In this document: piece by piece, positions 1 to 7,900 of the stretch | How positions within the stretch are numbered: the stretch's first letter is position 1 | How the letters are laid out: the number at the start of each line of letters is the position of its first letter | Position numbers and translations under genes: made by a program | Source of the DNA: Pandoraea eparura | GTDB lineage: Bacteria; Pseudomonadota; Gammaproteobacteria; Burkholderiales; Burkholderiaceae | NCBI RefSeq assembly: GCF_902459725.1 | Contig: NZ_CABPSH010000018.1 | Span: 1 to 64,000, forward strand | DNA: 64,000 bases | Direction of reading: 5' to 3' | Notes under the pieces: model-generated | The model's input: the letters and a program-made list of their open reading frames with translations, nothing else | Told to the model about the DNA's origin: nothing | The model's database searches: none

Positions 1-77
1 CGGTCTACCCAGACCACCCCCGCGCCAGTGCTAGCTTTGCGTACCGTCACTTATTGCACTGAAAACGAGGAGACCCC
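1..77 (-). mobile_element. IS1071-like Tn3-family terminal repeat (element continues off left edge)
   Basis: Read on the minus strand from 77 downwards, the sequence starts GGGGTCTCCTCGTTTTCAGT and runs without coding sense to the window edge. It abuts the point where the YVTN gene loses its homology. From memory this matches the long terminal inverted repeat of IS1071, a Tn3-family element of about 3.2 kb with IRs of about 110 bp. The transposase would lie to the left, outside the window. The GGGG start is typical of Tn3-family ends. The family is fairly sure, the exact element less so. Confidence 0.7.
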
Positions 78-800
78 GCCATCCGGCGAGACGCGGATGT
101 CCTGCGGCATACCCTTCTTTTCCAGCTCAAGATAACCGATGACCTTGCGATTGACGAGATCAATCTTGGCCAGCTTCCCGCCGAACTCACAGGTAAAGAG
201 CGCGTACCTGCCGTCGATCGACAAATCAGCATGGTTGATGCCCTTGCACTCTGGCACGGACAGGCTCGACTTCAGCGCCATCGTGTGCGGATCGCGAAAG
301 TCCAGCCGAGCATGGGCTTCCGCCACCACGATCGCTTCCTTGCCGTCCGGCGTGAAGTACATGTTATAGGGATCGTCAACCTTGAGTTCCTTGCCGGGCT
401 TGCCTGTCCTCGGATCGATCGGCGTCAGGCTTCCGTCGGGGCGGCCTTCGGCGTTGTTGGCTACCCATAGCGTCTTCAGGTCCCATGACGGAACGACGTG
501 TTGCGGGCTGTAGCCGACGTGAAACTTTCCCACCACCTTGAACGTCACCGGATCAATCACGTAGACGTCGTTGGAGCGCAGGTTGGGCACATAGATCCGC
601 GGCAGCGCATCCGCCACCGTCGCGCTGAAGTGGCCGGCGCCTGCTTCACTGTACAGGTTGCTTGCGTCCACCACGGGGGGCATGTCGGCCACGGTAGCAA
701 TAGCCGTTGCTGCGGAGGCTATGCAGGTGACGCCTAAACCGGCTAGGGCAACGCCAACAGACGAGACAAGCAGCGACAAGCGACGAGAACACTGATGCAT
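51..800 (-). pseudogene. YVTN beta-propeller repeat protein, 3' end cut by IS1071-like element
   Basis: This is an exported beta-propeller protein: an N-terminal signal sequence (about residues 1-30) is followed by YVTN-type repeats such as PRIYVPNLRSNDVYVIDP and KTLWVANNAEGRPDGSLTPI. Homology runs up to ...DIRVSPDG, after which the last residues (GVSSFSVQ) are read from the terminal repeat ending at 77. The 249-residue product therefore lacks several blades; family members are usually 320-400 residues. It lies 56 bp downstream of the creatininase-like gene on the same strand, so the two were probably co-transcribed. The role of such propellers is unsettled; some sit beside PQQ or metal-related genes. 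The truncated protein is unlikely to fold normally. Confidence 0.85.
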
Positions 801-856
801 GGTGAGTTCCGTTATCAGATGAATGTGTAAGGAAGAGTTAGATGCCGGCGGATCCG

Positions 857-1672
857 TCAGCGGCCCGCGGTCTCATTTCTGACGGCAGCGATGGTTCGCG
901 ACACAATCGCATCGGTTCCCAGTCTACCGAGCTCAGCTGTTGAGCGACGCGGATCACCGCCATAGACACCGTCAGCCGGTCCGAGTTTCGGACCGCGTCG
1001 CAACCGATCCTCGCGAACCATTTGCGGTGCCAGCGCGAGCAGCAACGACGTATCCCCAAGTCCCGCATGTGTGCCGATCTCGTCATCGCGGTAACCACGT
1101 TGGCGCAGAATTTTCGCGTAGCCATCGGAACTGGTGCCGTAGTATTCGGTTGGCACGAACGCTCGGGCCGCTGAGCCTGACCACGCTTTGTTGAGCTGGG
1201 CAACAGCCCGCCTGATGTCGTTCTGATAACCGCCGTGATCGCCGAGGAACACAATGTTCCTGAACCCGTGGATCCTGAAGCTGTTAGCGGCGGATTCCAG
1301 CGTTTTTTCAAACACGTCGTCCGGCACCGTGATGGTGCCGGGAAAGCGCATGTGCGAAGTAGGCGGAGCGTAGCTGCCCTCTGGCACATAGGCGATCACG
1401 GGCGCAACGAGCGCATTGCCGAGTCCCTCCGCAATACGCTGTGAAAGCACCTTCACCCGCGCGTTGTGCTTGCCGAGCGCGACATCAGGGCCGCTTTGCT
1501 CGGTTCCGCCGATCGGGATCAGGATGGTAGTCTTTCCCGCCTGAATCTGGTCGCGCAGTTCGGTCCAGGTCAGGTCCTCAAGGAACACGGTTCTCGATGC
1601 TTGTGCAAACGCGGCCTGTGTGGCGATGAGCAGAATGGCAGAAGCAAAAGCATGCCGAAGTGGTAAGCGCAT
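857..1672 (-). CDS. Exported creatininase-family protein
   Basis: The 271-residue protein has a clear signal peptide (about residues 1-25, ending AAFAQA) followed by a creatininase/MftE-type fold. Conserved segments include IPIGGTEQSGPDVALGKHN, the region before YVPEGSYAPPTSH, FLGDHGGYQND and GTHAGLGDTS. Classical members are cytoplasmic metal-dependent amidohydrolases with the signatures TEQHGPHLP, a GTD-type Asp and NGHxEN. Here the EQH His is Ser and the GTD position reads GKH, so the metal site differs. The start at 1672 is backed by a GAGGA ribosome site. A Tn3-type end lies only 28 bp upstream of this start and has probably separated the gene from its native promoter. The substrate is unknown. 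Confidence 0.8.
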   Translation of the reverse strand: MRLPLRHAFASAILLIATQAAFAQASRTVFLEDLTWTELRDQIQAGKTTILIPIGGTEQSGPDVALGKHNARVKVLSQRIAEGLGNALVAPVIAYVPEGSYAPPTSHMRFPGTITVPDDVFEKTLESAANSFRIHGFRNIVFLGDHGGYQNDIRRAVAQLNKAWSGSAARAFVPTEYYGTSSDGYAKILRQRGYRDDEIGTHAGLGDTSLLLALAPQMVREDRLRRGPKLGPADGVYGGDPRRSTAELGRLGTDAIVSRTIAAVRNETAGR

Positions 1673-1699
1673 GAACAGTCCTCATGGAAAATGCGAATT

Positions 1700-1753
1700 G
1701 GGGGCATGCCAAGATAAGGGGAAATTTCCCACATAACGCTAAAAGCAATATGG
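1700..1753 (+). repeat. Tn3-family (Tn4651/Tn5041-like) terminal repeat, copy 1
   Basis: The sequence begins GGGGGCATGCCAAGATAAGG. It matches about 46 of 54 positions of the segment at 5942-5995, in the same orientation. The GGGG start, length of about 50 bp and ATAAGG..CCACATAAC core resemble the terminal repeats of the Tn4651/Tn5041 group (from memory). The outer end faces left, so the element it belonged to extended to the right, over the dmeF copy. No transposase is nearby, so this is a relic end. Confidence 0.6.
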
Positions 1754-1792
1754 CTTATTAAACCGCAACGGGAATTGTGGGGGCCGGTTGGT

Positions 1793-3145
1793 TTAAATTA
1801 ATGCGGGCACGCCACAAGTACTCCCTACGAGAAGTTGTCTGTTTTCCTGAGGGCAAACAACGCGCTCGAAGCCAACCGACAACTTTTGCGTCAGCTCGCC
1901 GCTCGCGACACGTGGACCTCGACGGTTAGATGCGAGAGTTCGTTCAAGTGCCTGAGTGCAGCGCGATAGAACATCGCGCGTGCGCGCGGCGCGACGAGTG
2001 GCTATCGAAACAATTGCGCCCATATGTTCCGGGCCGAGGCGCCACACATGCAGGTCCACGACCTTGTCGCCCTTGTTCTCTATAAGTCGACGTACCTCGT
2101 TGGACAGTCGCTGGTCTGGGTTCATGTCAAGCAGAATGGCCCCTGTGTCTCGCATTAGACCCCAAGACCAATTCGCAATTACCAGGGCACCAATCACGCC
2201 AGCAAGCGGGTCCATCCAGAGCCAACCGAGCGCGCGGGCCAGCAGCAGCCCGATGATTGCCAGCACGGAAACAGCGGCATCGGCAATGACGTGAACGTAC
2301 GCAGAGCGAATGTTGTGATCACGGTGTGCCGCAGCAGGTGAGTCGCCAAGACGGTGAGCGTGCTCTTCGAATTCGACGCGGTGTTCGCCATCAGGTAGGC
2401 GGATTACTGCCTGGAAAGCATGCGGTTCGGGGATACTCTCCGTTGACTCCAGATACTCGCCACGGTCTACAAACACGAAAGTTTGGGACCTCCCATCGGG
2501 GCGCACAGTATTTACCGAAACGGCCTCTGCGATCAGTTGTGATGATCCGTCTATCGGCGTGATGCGAAATACTGGGGGCACACCAACCTCGAAAATCGTT
2601 ACGGCAAACTCAGTGGCGCCGCTGAGGATGTGCTTCGCTTCGCCGCCATGAGCGTGTCCAAGGCCGTGGTCATGTCCGTGGTGATCGCCGCTGAGCAGCC
2701 ACACACTTGCGAGGTTATCCAGCAGGCCGAGAATCGCGATAGGAATCGCCTGATCGAAGTGGATGGGCACCGGGAAAAAGAAGCGTTTAACGGCCTCGTA
2801 TGCGATCAGTATCGCGATCATGGCGAGTACGATGGCGGTGGAAAAGCCCGCGAGATCTCCCAACTTTCCTGTGCCAAATACAAAGCGGCGATCGGCAGCA
2901 TGCCTGCGAGCGTGCGTGTACGCCAACGCGGCGATAAGCATCGCGCCAGCGTACGTTGACATATGCAAGCCGTCGGCGACGAGGGCCAGTGAGCCGAACA
3001 GACTGCCGCCGACAATCTCGACAACCATCATCGCGCTGCATAGAGCGATCACCATCCAGGTTCGGCGCTCGTTGTCTTCGTGGGCCGCGCCCAAGAAGAT
3101 GTGGTCGTGTCCCGCGTCGAACGTGGAATCTTCAAAGTTGCTCAT
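1793..3145 (-). pseudogene. dmeF: DmeF-type Co/Ni cation diffusion facilitator, decayed copy 1
   Basis: This CDF-family exporter would take Co(II)/Ni(II) from cytoplasm to periplasm. It shows six membrane segments, a His-rich loop and a long insert before the last two segments, as in the intact copy at 18504-19787. Near 1975-1984 the frame shifts. The original tail (MFYRAALRHLNELSH..., ending at a TGA at 1891-1893) is in another frame, and the annotated ORF runs on to 1793 with unrelated residues. The membrane metal-site motif reads HMSTYAGA where copy 2 has HMSTHAGA, so a probable ligand His is Tyr, and LLVNLAS has become LLDNLAS. It starts 6 bp after dmeR. Function is probably lost, unless the indel is a sequencing error. 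Confidence 0.75.
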
Positions 3146-3151
3146 AATTGT

Positions 3152-3424
3152 TCATTTGAAATAGCTGTGAACGACGTCGATCAGTTGCTCAGTTCCACTG
3201 CCACGCTCGTCGGCGTGTTCTGCGTCAACCAGATGCGTTCGAATATGGTCTTCGAGAACCACGGCGAGCAGTCCATTCATGGCGCCGCGACAACTTGTGA
3301 TTTGCTGTAGCACGTCCATGCACCCGCGCTCCTCGTCGAGCGCGCGCTCGATAGCCTCAATCTGGCCCTTGATCCGCCGGACTCGGTTAAGCAGTTGCTT
3401 CTTTTTGCGCACGGTATGACTCAT
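3152..3424 (-). CDS. dmeR: DmeR, RcnR/FrmR-family Ni/Co-responsive repressor (copy 1)
   Basis: This 90-residue all-helical repressor belongs to the CsoR/RcnR family. The residues that bind Ni/Co in RcnR are all present: His3 (MSHT), Cys35 (RGCMD), His60 (EDHIR) and His64 (THLVD). By family knowledge, apo-protein binds the operator and metal binding releases it. The gene precedes dmeF on the same strand with a 6-bp gap, the standard dmeRF order. A G-tract operator lies just upstream at 3438-3461. The protein differs from copy 2 at only a few positions and looks functional even though its dmeF partner does not. Confidence 0.9.
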   Translation of the reverse strand: MSHTVRKKKQLLNRVRRIKGQIEAIERALDEERGCMDVLQQITSCRGAMNGLLAVVLEDHIRTHLVDAEHADERGSGTEQLIDVVHSYFK

Positions 3425-3437
3425 CGCCCCCCCTTAA

Positions 3438-3461
3438 AATACTCTAGGGGGGTATACTAAC
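3438..3461. promoter_or_regulatory. Putative DmeR operator (G-tract with AT-rich arms), copy 1
   Basis: The sequence ATACTCTAGGGGGGTATACT lies 14-37 bp upstream of the dmeR start. A G6 tract flanked by TA-rich inverted arms is the known architecture of RcnR/FrmR/DmeR sites. The same site occurs at 20079-20102 in the second copy. Assignment is by pattern; binding has not been shown. Confidence 0.65.
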
Positions 3462-3519
3462 ATTGTGACGATGCGCGTTTGTGCAATGCCGAGATATTCG
3501 CCCGCCGACCGTGCCATAG

Positions 3520-4090
3520 CCTCAGGCAAAACCCCCATGCCCAAGGCGATGAGTTTGAACATATTGGCTGCGGTTGACCAGCGAACGCCAACTGCGCACA
3601 AACAGCGGCCACCCGCCCCACAGCACTGCCGGCGTTGCCAACGCGAATTCCAGCCACTGCAAGGCGCGCGGAGAAATCAGTTGCGTCGAGGCGTCCGGCC
3701 GGAGGTCCGCGCCCATGGTCATCAGGAATACGGGCACAACACCAGCGCAGCGCTCACCCGGAAGCGCCGCGTCATGTCGGCCAGTTCCGGGCTTTCTTCC
3801 ACGGCAATGGCCTCGTTGGGTTCCAGCGCCATGCCGTACGTGGAACAGACCTCGGGCTCCGCCTGTCTTACTTCAGGATGCATGGGGCACGTGTATGCCT
3901 CAGCGGGCTGTTTCGCTATGTCCCCGGCACTGGTGACGGGGGCGCGTGCGGCATATTTACCAGGGTCCGCCTCAAAGCGTTGCTGACAGCTTGTCGAACA
4001 GAAGTAGTAGGTGACGCCCCGGTGCGACGTGTGGCCCGCCGCGGTACGCTCCTCCACGGTCATCCCGCAGACCGGATCGATTCTGGCCAT
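3520..4090 (-). pseudogene. Copper-translocating P-type ATPase, N-terminal remnant
   Basis: The first 115 or so codons encode a YHS domain (DPVCGMTVEE...YYFCSTSCQQRFEADPGKY) and a heavy-metal-binding domain (YTCPMHPEV). The second motif's usual [10 protein letters not shown] reads VCSTYGMALEP. After TRRFRVSAALVL the frame breaks. Remnants of the first membrane segments (PVFLMTMGAD, LEFALATPAVLWGGWPLFVRSW, NMFKLIALGMGV) follow in shifted frames and end near 3520. There the sequence joins the upstream flank of the dmeR copy. Over 500 residues with all catalytic motifs are missing. It resembles the intact ATPase at 22440-24896. Confidence 0.85.
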
Positions 4091-4193
4091 GATGCCCCCC
4101 CACCGTACTGGAACGATTTCAGCTTAGAAATTCCCACGGTAGGACGGTCAACCTGTATTTTGGGTGCGCTCGCAAATCATGCGAAAAATCCGC

Positions 4194-4224
4194 TTGACAT
4201 TACAACTATAGGAAGGACTACATT
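4194..4224 (+). promoter_or_regulatory. Putative MerR-type (19-bp spacer) promoter
   Basis: TTGACA at 4194-4199 is followed after exactly 19 bp by TACATT at 4219-4224. The spacer contains ATAGGAAGG. Over-long 19-bp spacers are typical of promoters activated by MerR-family regulators such as CueR. The site reads towards the copper-related genes starting at 4369. The dyad is imperfect and no intact MerR gene is in the window, so this is a plausible but unproven promoter. Confidence 0.4.
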
Positions 4225-4368
4225 TGAAACGTACCGCGCCACTGACGACAGGGCTTGACCCGTCATTGCATCGCCTTGAGCGGGAGGTTTGGCCATGGCG
4301 AATGGCGTTCCGACACTGAACCACACGCCCACGCGCGTGGCCGCCAGGTCGCAATACAGTCGAGAACA

Positions 4369-4770
4369 ATGAAAACGCGTCACGCAAGTTACGTAAAGCA
4401 GGTAGTGACAGCCCTCGTGGTGCTGTGGAGCATGCTGTTCATGCAGCTCGCCGTCGCCGCCTACGCTTGTCCGCACGCTTCGATGGCGTCGACCGAACAG
4501 TCGATGAACGACTTCACGTTTGCCACGTCGGGTTGCGCCCAACGCGACGCGGCCCAAGTGGGGCTGTGTCAAGCGCAAGGCGATGTCGGCAAGCAGTCTG
4601 TCGATACGTCGACGGACCTTGATCATCCCGTTGCACCTGGCCCCGCGCGTGTGTTCCCGATCCCCCGGGTAGCGGCCTCGCAGGCCAGTTCCTCGTCGCT
4701 CGCCCGCCCCGAGCTCGCTCGCGTCACCTCTCCCCCTCTGTCCATTCGCTATTGCTGTTTCCGGAGCTGA
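4369..4770 (+). CDS. Secreted Cys-containing protein at head of a copper operon
   Basis: The 133-residue protein begins with a membrane or signal segment (about residues 10-31, ending QLAVAAYA). It has scattered cysteines (YACPHASM, TSGCAQRD, VGLCQAQGDVGKQS) and ends SIRYCCFRS. A longer in-frame ORF opens at 4255, but the ATG at 4369 puts the signal sequence at the N-terminus. I recognise this as a family without a named function that often precedes cus-type efflux genes in Burkholderiales. The CC pair and Cys motifs fit a periplasmic metal-binding or sensing role, but that is inference. It is followed by a Met-rich protein, DUF2933 and a truncated gene on the same strand. Confidence 0.7.
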   Translation: MKTRHASYVKQVVTALVVLWSMLFMQLAVAAYACPHASMASTEQSMNDFTFATSGCAQRDAAQVGLCQAQGDVGKQSVDTSTDLDHPVAPGPARVFPIPRVAASQASSSSLARPELARVTSPPLSIRYCCFRS

Positions 4771-5006
4771 TCCGCTCACCTTGGCCTCATTCGCGCGTCA
4801 CAGGCATCTGTGGTCGCGAGAACTCTCTTTTGAGTGATTGCCGGCAATCACCTTTCAGGCCCGCTGGCGCCGCGCATCGCGAATTGCTCGCGATCGCCCA
4901 CCCAGCTGCTTAGCGGTTGCTCGGCACGTAATGCCGAACCGGATAACGAGCCACTTACCTTCGCATGGGCTCGTGCCGCAATTTGAGAATTTTGGAGAGA
5001 CAGAGC

Positions 5007-5309
5007 ATGAAGAAAACATCCGTTTTGCTCCTGGGCCTTGTGGCCCTTGCGTCGGCCACGGCCGCTTTCGCCGGCCCCGACTTGGACGTGACCCAACGGC
5101 AGCGCCAGGTCGCGCAGGCCAAGACTGCCCCGGTCGACCCGCAACAAATGATGGCGCAGTGCCAAGAAATGATGAAGAGCATGCCGATGGACATGCACTC
5201 CGGCGCGATGGGGATGTCACAAGGCAGCACCACGATGCACGGCATGGCAAGTGCGGAATCTCCGGCGCCGGCGCCCGCCGACCTCAAACAACTTTACCGA
5301 GGACAGTAG
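5007..5309 (+). CDS. Small Met-rich periplasmic protein
   Basis: This is a 100-residue precursor. The signal peptide (MKKTSVLLLGLVALASATAA...FAG) is followed by a Met/Gln-rich body (QQMMAQCQEMMKSMPMDMHS, GAMGMSQGSTTMHGM). Closely spaced Met plus one Cys and His residues are typical of periplasmic Cu(I)-binding proteins. The ATG at 5007 has a GGAGAG ribosome site 8-13 bp upstream, so the longer ORF from 4965 is rejected. It sits between the Cys-containing protein and DUF2933 in a same-strand copper cluster. A copper-binding role is inferred from composition and context. Confidence 0.75.
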   Translation: MKKTSVLLLGLVALASATAAFAGPDLDVTQRQRQVAQAKTAPVDPQQMMAQCQEMMKSMPMDMHSGAMGMSQGSTTMHGMASAESPAPAPADLKQLYRGQ

Positions 5310-5468
5310 TCGACTCGATCTGATTTGACCGCCGCCGGCATCGCACCCCCGAGTTCGATGCCGGCGCCCAAAGTGATTTCATAAGCTCGATTGGCACGAC
5401 CGCAGTCCGTGGGCAGCCCCGCATGGCCACCCGCAAGACGCTAAGCGATCGGGCGCAAGGAGAGACAA

Positions 5469-5720
5469 ATGAACTGCAGCCGCAAGACGATGATCAACCT
5501 CGCCCTGGTGATGGGCGTGGTGCTGGTGGCCGCCTATTTTGCCCTACCGCAATTCCATGCCCTGGTGCTTGGCATCGCGCCGTTTCTGTTAGTCCTGCTG
5601 TGCCCACTCTCGATGTTTTTCATGATGCGCGGCATGGGTTCGCACAACCAGGCGCACGATGAGAAAGCCGAGACCGGGCAGGCCACCAAGTCCGTGACGC
5701 AAAAAAACCTGGAGAAATGA
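5469..5720 (+). CDS. DUF2933 small membrane protein
   Basis: This 83-residue protein has two hydrophobic segments (about residues 8-25 and 30-50: LALVMGVVLVAAYFALP, LGIAPFLLVLLCPLSMFFMM). They are followed by MRGMGSH and a charged tail, the DUF2933 pattern. A GGAGAG ribosome site precedes the ATG. DUF2933 proteins are common in copper and silver resistance islands, often next to RND or isoprenylcysteine-methyltransferase-like genes, but have no proven function. It lies 65 bp before the truncated gene at 5786 and may share its transcript. Confidence 0.8.
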   Translation: MNCSRKTMINLALVMGVVLVAAYFALPQFHALVLGIAPFLLVLLCPLSMFFMMRGMGSHNQAHDEKAETGQATKSVTQKNLEK

Positions 5721-5785
5721 GCGCATCCTAATGACAAACGCCTTCACCGCGATGCGGTGAGCGCCCCAGAACCACGGAGAACAAG

Positions 5786-5959
5786 ATGAAGCGCAAAATT
5801 CGCCCGCGGATGACCGCGCTCGCCCAAGTCATCGCTCTGGCTGCGATGGCAAACGGCAGCTTGCCGGTAGCCACGGCAGCGCCCCAGGCCCCGGGGGGAC
5901 ACGCACCGAATGGTGTGAGCGCCCCGGCGGAAACCGTCTATGGGGGCATGCCACGATAA
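5786..5959 (+). pseudogene. Truncated exported protein (probable efflux outer-membrane subunit) cut by Tn3-type repeat
   Basis: The gene starts with ATG and a signal-like sequence (MTALAQVIALAAMANGSLPV). After 52 codons the reading frame enters the repeat starting at 5942 and ends at a TAA inside it (last residues GGMPR come from the repeat). Only the exported N-terminus remains, so the product cannot be named with certainty. After a Cys-containing protein, a Met-rich protein and DUF2933, a TolC-type subunit of a Cus pump would be expected here. An AGA-rich leader (GGAGAACAAG) precedes the ATG. Confidence 0.65.
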
Positions 5960-5995
5960 AGGCAAAATTGCCACATAACACCAAAAGTAATATGG
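5942..5995 (+). repeat. Tn3-family (Tn4651/Tn5041-like) terminal repeat, copy 2
   Basis: This 54-bp segment starts GGGGGCATGCCACGATAAAG and ends near AATATGG. It is about 85% identical to 1700-1753 and has the same orientation. It truncates the gene starting at 5786, which marks it as a transposon end with its interior to the right. The tyrosine recombinase at 6089-7783 lies just inside, as expected for a Tn3-family element that carries its own site-specific recombinase. No tnpA remains in view. Confidence 0.65.
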
Positions 5996-6088
5996 GGCTT
6001 GCGTCAATGTGATTTCCTCGAATATGCCGATGAGGAGTATTCTCGCCTGACGAACCTCCTCCGCACTGTGTGGGCGCCGTTGTCCAAC

Positions 6089-7783
6089 CTACCGCGCAGC
6101 AAACGCTCCACTAATCTGCTTTGCTCGTTTCACATCATCGCTGTGCAAATAGATAGACGTCGTTGAAATTGATGCATGCCGGAGGTTGTCTCTGACCGTG
6201 GTCAATTCAGCTCCGCGCATCAGTGCATGCGTTGCGTGCGTGTGTCGCATCCAATGCGGACTGGCGCGCCGCAATTTATCAGCGACAGCCGGACTCTCGG
6301 TCTGGAGGATATCGGCTGCTTGGGTAAAGAACCGGCGCATCACACTCCATAGCCGCGTCGAGGTGATGCCCGTGGCGGAATCTCCACCGAGGTCACCGAT
6401 CAATGACGTGATCGGGACCCAAAGTGTCCGTGACGTTGGTAATCCACGCTCCAAGAGATGGCGTTCGAGCGCCATGCGTGCCAACGGTGGCAGCGCTACT
6501 TTGCCAGTGCGTGCCCCCTTGCCGACCAACGTGAGCCACTGATCACCGTGGTCATCAACCTCAACACTACCGAGGGTCGCTGCGACGAGCTCACTAGCTC
6601 GCAATCCAGTAGCGTAAGCAAAATCCAAGACAAATCGTAGACGCTGGGCGGCTGCCGCTTCCCATCCATACGACCATTCAAGCCCGTCTGCGATGGTGCG
6701 TACGAGCAGCCATTCGCCTTCTCCAAATACATGTGACGCATCGATTGACGCGCGGCGCGCCCCTCCGCGCACTTTGATGCCTGCAAACGGATTGGCGAGC
6801 ACGTATCGCTGTTGAATCAACCATCGGTACATCGCTGCAAGCACAGATAAGGTGTAAGCACTTGACACGGCGGACAGCCCGCGCGCGAAAGGCCGCCACT
6901 CATGCGAGATGCGCGGCCGCGGCGGACCTACCCAGCGCTCGCGCGGCGTGGGTCGGCGTATGAAGCTTCGGTATGCGATCGCATCCTCCATGGTCAATGA
7001 AGACAGGGGGCGCTGGCGCTCGACGATCGCCCATAGAATTAACCGCTCAGCTTCTTTCCGATAGGCCCGTTGCGTAGCTGCCGATTCATGAAGCGCAAGC
7101 CAGGCTTTGACCGCTTCGTAATCGTTTGCTGCTCTCAACGTGCACGTCTTGCGTGGGGCTCGAAATGTCCCCTGCGAGCCATCTATCTCGTGCGGAAGCC
7201 GCAATTGTTCCCAAGGCACTACCGTGTTGGGGGTGGTAGCGACAATCAGGGCGCGGGCGCGCTCCGTGAGTTGCGGGTGCTGCGCGAAGAATGCCTCGAT
7301 TTGTCGGGCACTCATCGGCCCCAGCCCCGGCACAGCGGACCACCAGCGACGTCGGCGCGGAATGCGTACTGTCAGATCAGCCAATGTCGCGATGCCGTAA
7401 GCGCGTAGCACCCGTACGGCCCGAGAGGGCAGCCACGTGGCGATATCGTCGCTAATCAGAGGCGCTGGCAAAGGCAATACACGTAGCGCTTCAATCGCCT
7501 GACTCGCAGCCCGTGCGCGCCGGATGCGCTCGCCAGCACTGTGCTCGAATACGACGGCGAGATCCTCGCGTTGGCGTCTGCGTGCCATCTCGCTTAACCG
7601 GCGCCGAATCTGCCCCAGCATGCCGCGCGAGGAAGCGCCGTCCGCTTTTCTGTCATTCAGATAGCGCTCGACCGCGGCGCGGGCGCTCAGTCCGGCATAC
7701 CACGCGCGCAACGCGGCGAGTGACGCGTTATCGGGGAATTCCGGGGATATGGCGATTGGTGGCGGCATTGCGCATGCTCTCAC
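6089..7783 (-). CDS. Tyrosine recombinase with N-terminal DUF3701-type domain
   Basis: This is a 564-residue integrase. The N-terminal 210 residues carry a DUF3701-like region with a helix-hairpin segment (LADLTVRIPRRRRWWSAVPGLG). A SAM-like DNA-binding domain follows (AVKAWLALHESAATQRAYRKE). The catalytic domain has Arg near 394 (TGLRASELVAA), the HWMRHTHATHAL box near 509 and Tyr near 545 (STTSIYLHSDD). All catalytic boxes look intact. It lies 90 bp inside the Tn3-type end at 5942 and is transcribed towards it. It probably resolves cointegrates or mobilises that element; the usual target site of this subfamily is not known to me. Confidence 0.85.
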   Translation of the reverse strand: MRACAMPPPIAISPEFPDNASLAALRAWYAGLSARAAVERYLNDRKADGASSRGMLGQIRRRLSEMARRRQREDLAVVFEHSAGERIRRARAASQAIEALRVLPLPAPLISDDIATWLPSRAVRVLRAYGIATLADLTVRIPRRRRWWSAVPGLGPMSARQIEAFFAQHPQLTERARALIVATTPNTVVPWEQLRLPHEIDGSQGTFRAPRKTCTLRAANDYEAVKAWLALHESAATQRAYRKEAERLILWAIVERQRPLSSLTMEDAIAYRSFIRRPTPRERWVGPPRPRISHEWRPFARGLSAVSSAYTLSVLAAMYRWLIQQRYVLANPFAGIKVRGGARRASIDASHVFGEGEWLLVRTIADGLEWSYGWEAAAAQRLRFVLDFAYATGLRASELVAATLGSVEVDDHGDQWLTLVGKGARTGKVALPPLARMALERHLLERGLPTSRTLWVPITSLIGDLGGDSATGITSTRLWSVMRRFFTQAADILQTESPAVADKLRRASPHWMRHTHATHALMRGAELTTVRDNLRHASISTTSIYLHSDDVKRAKQISGAFAAR

Positions 7784-7900
7784 GCATTCTCACGAAGACT
7801 AGTTTAGGACAGATTTGCGCCTATCGTGATAAGAAGACTTATCCTAATAGCATTCGAACACCTTCGTCATGCGCATGAGACTCGTGTGTTCAGGCTGAAT

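Noticed and set aside
1700-5995. The two Tn3-type repeats as a single transposon flanking 4.2 kb
   Set aside because: They are in direct, not inverted, orientation, so they cannot be the two ends of one simple Tn3-family element.
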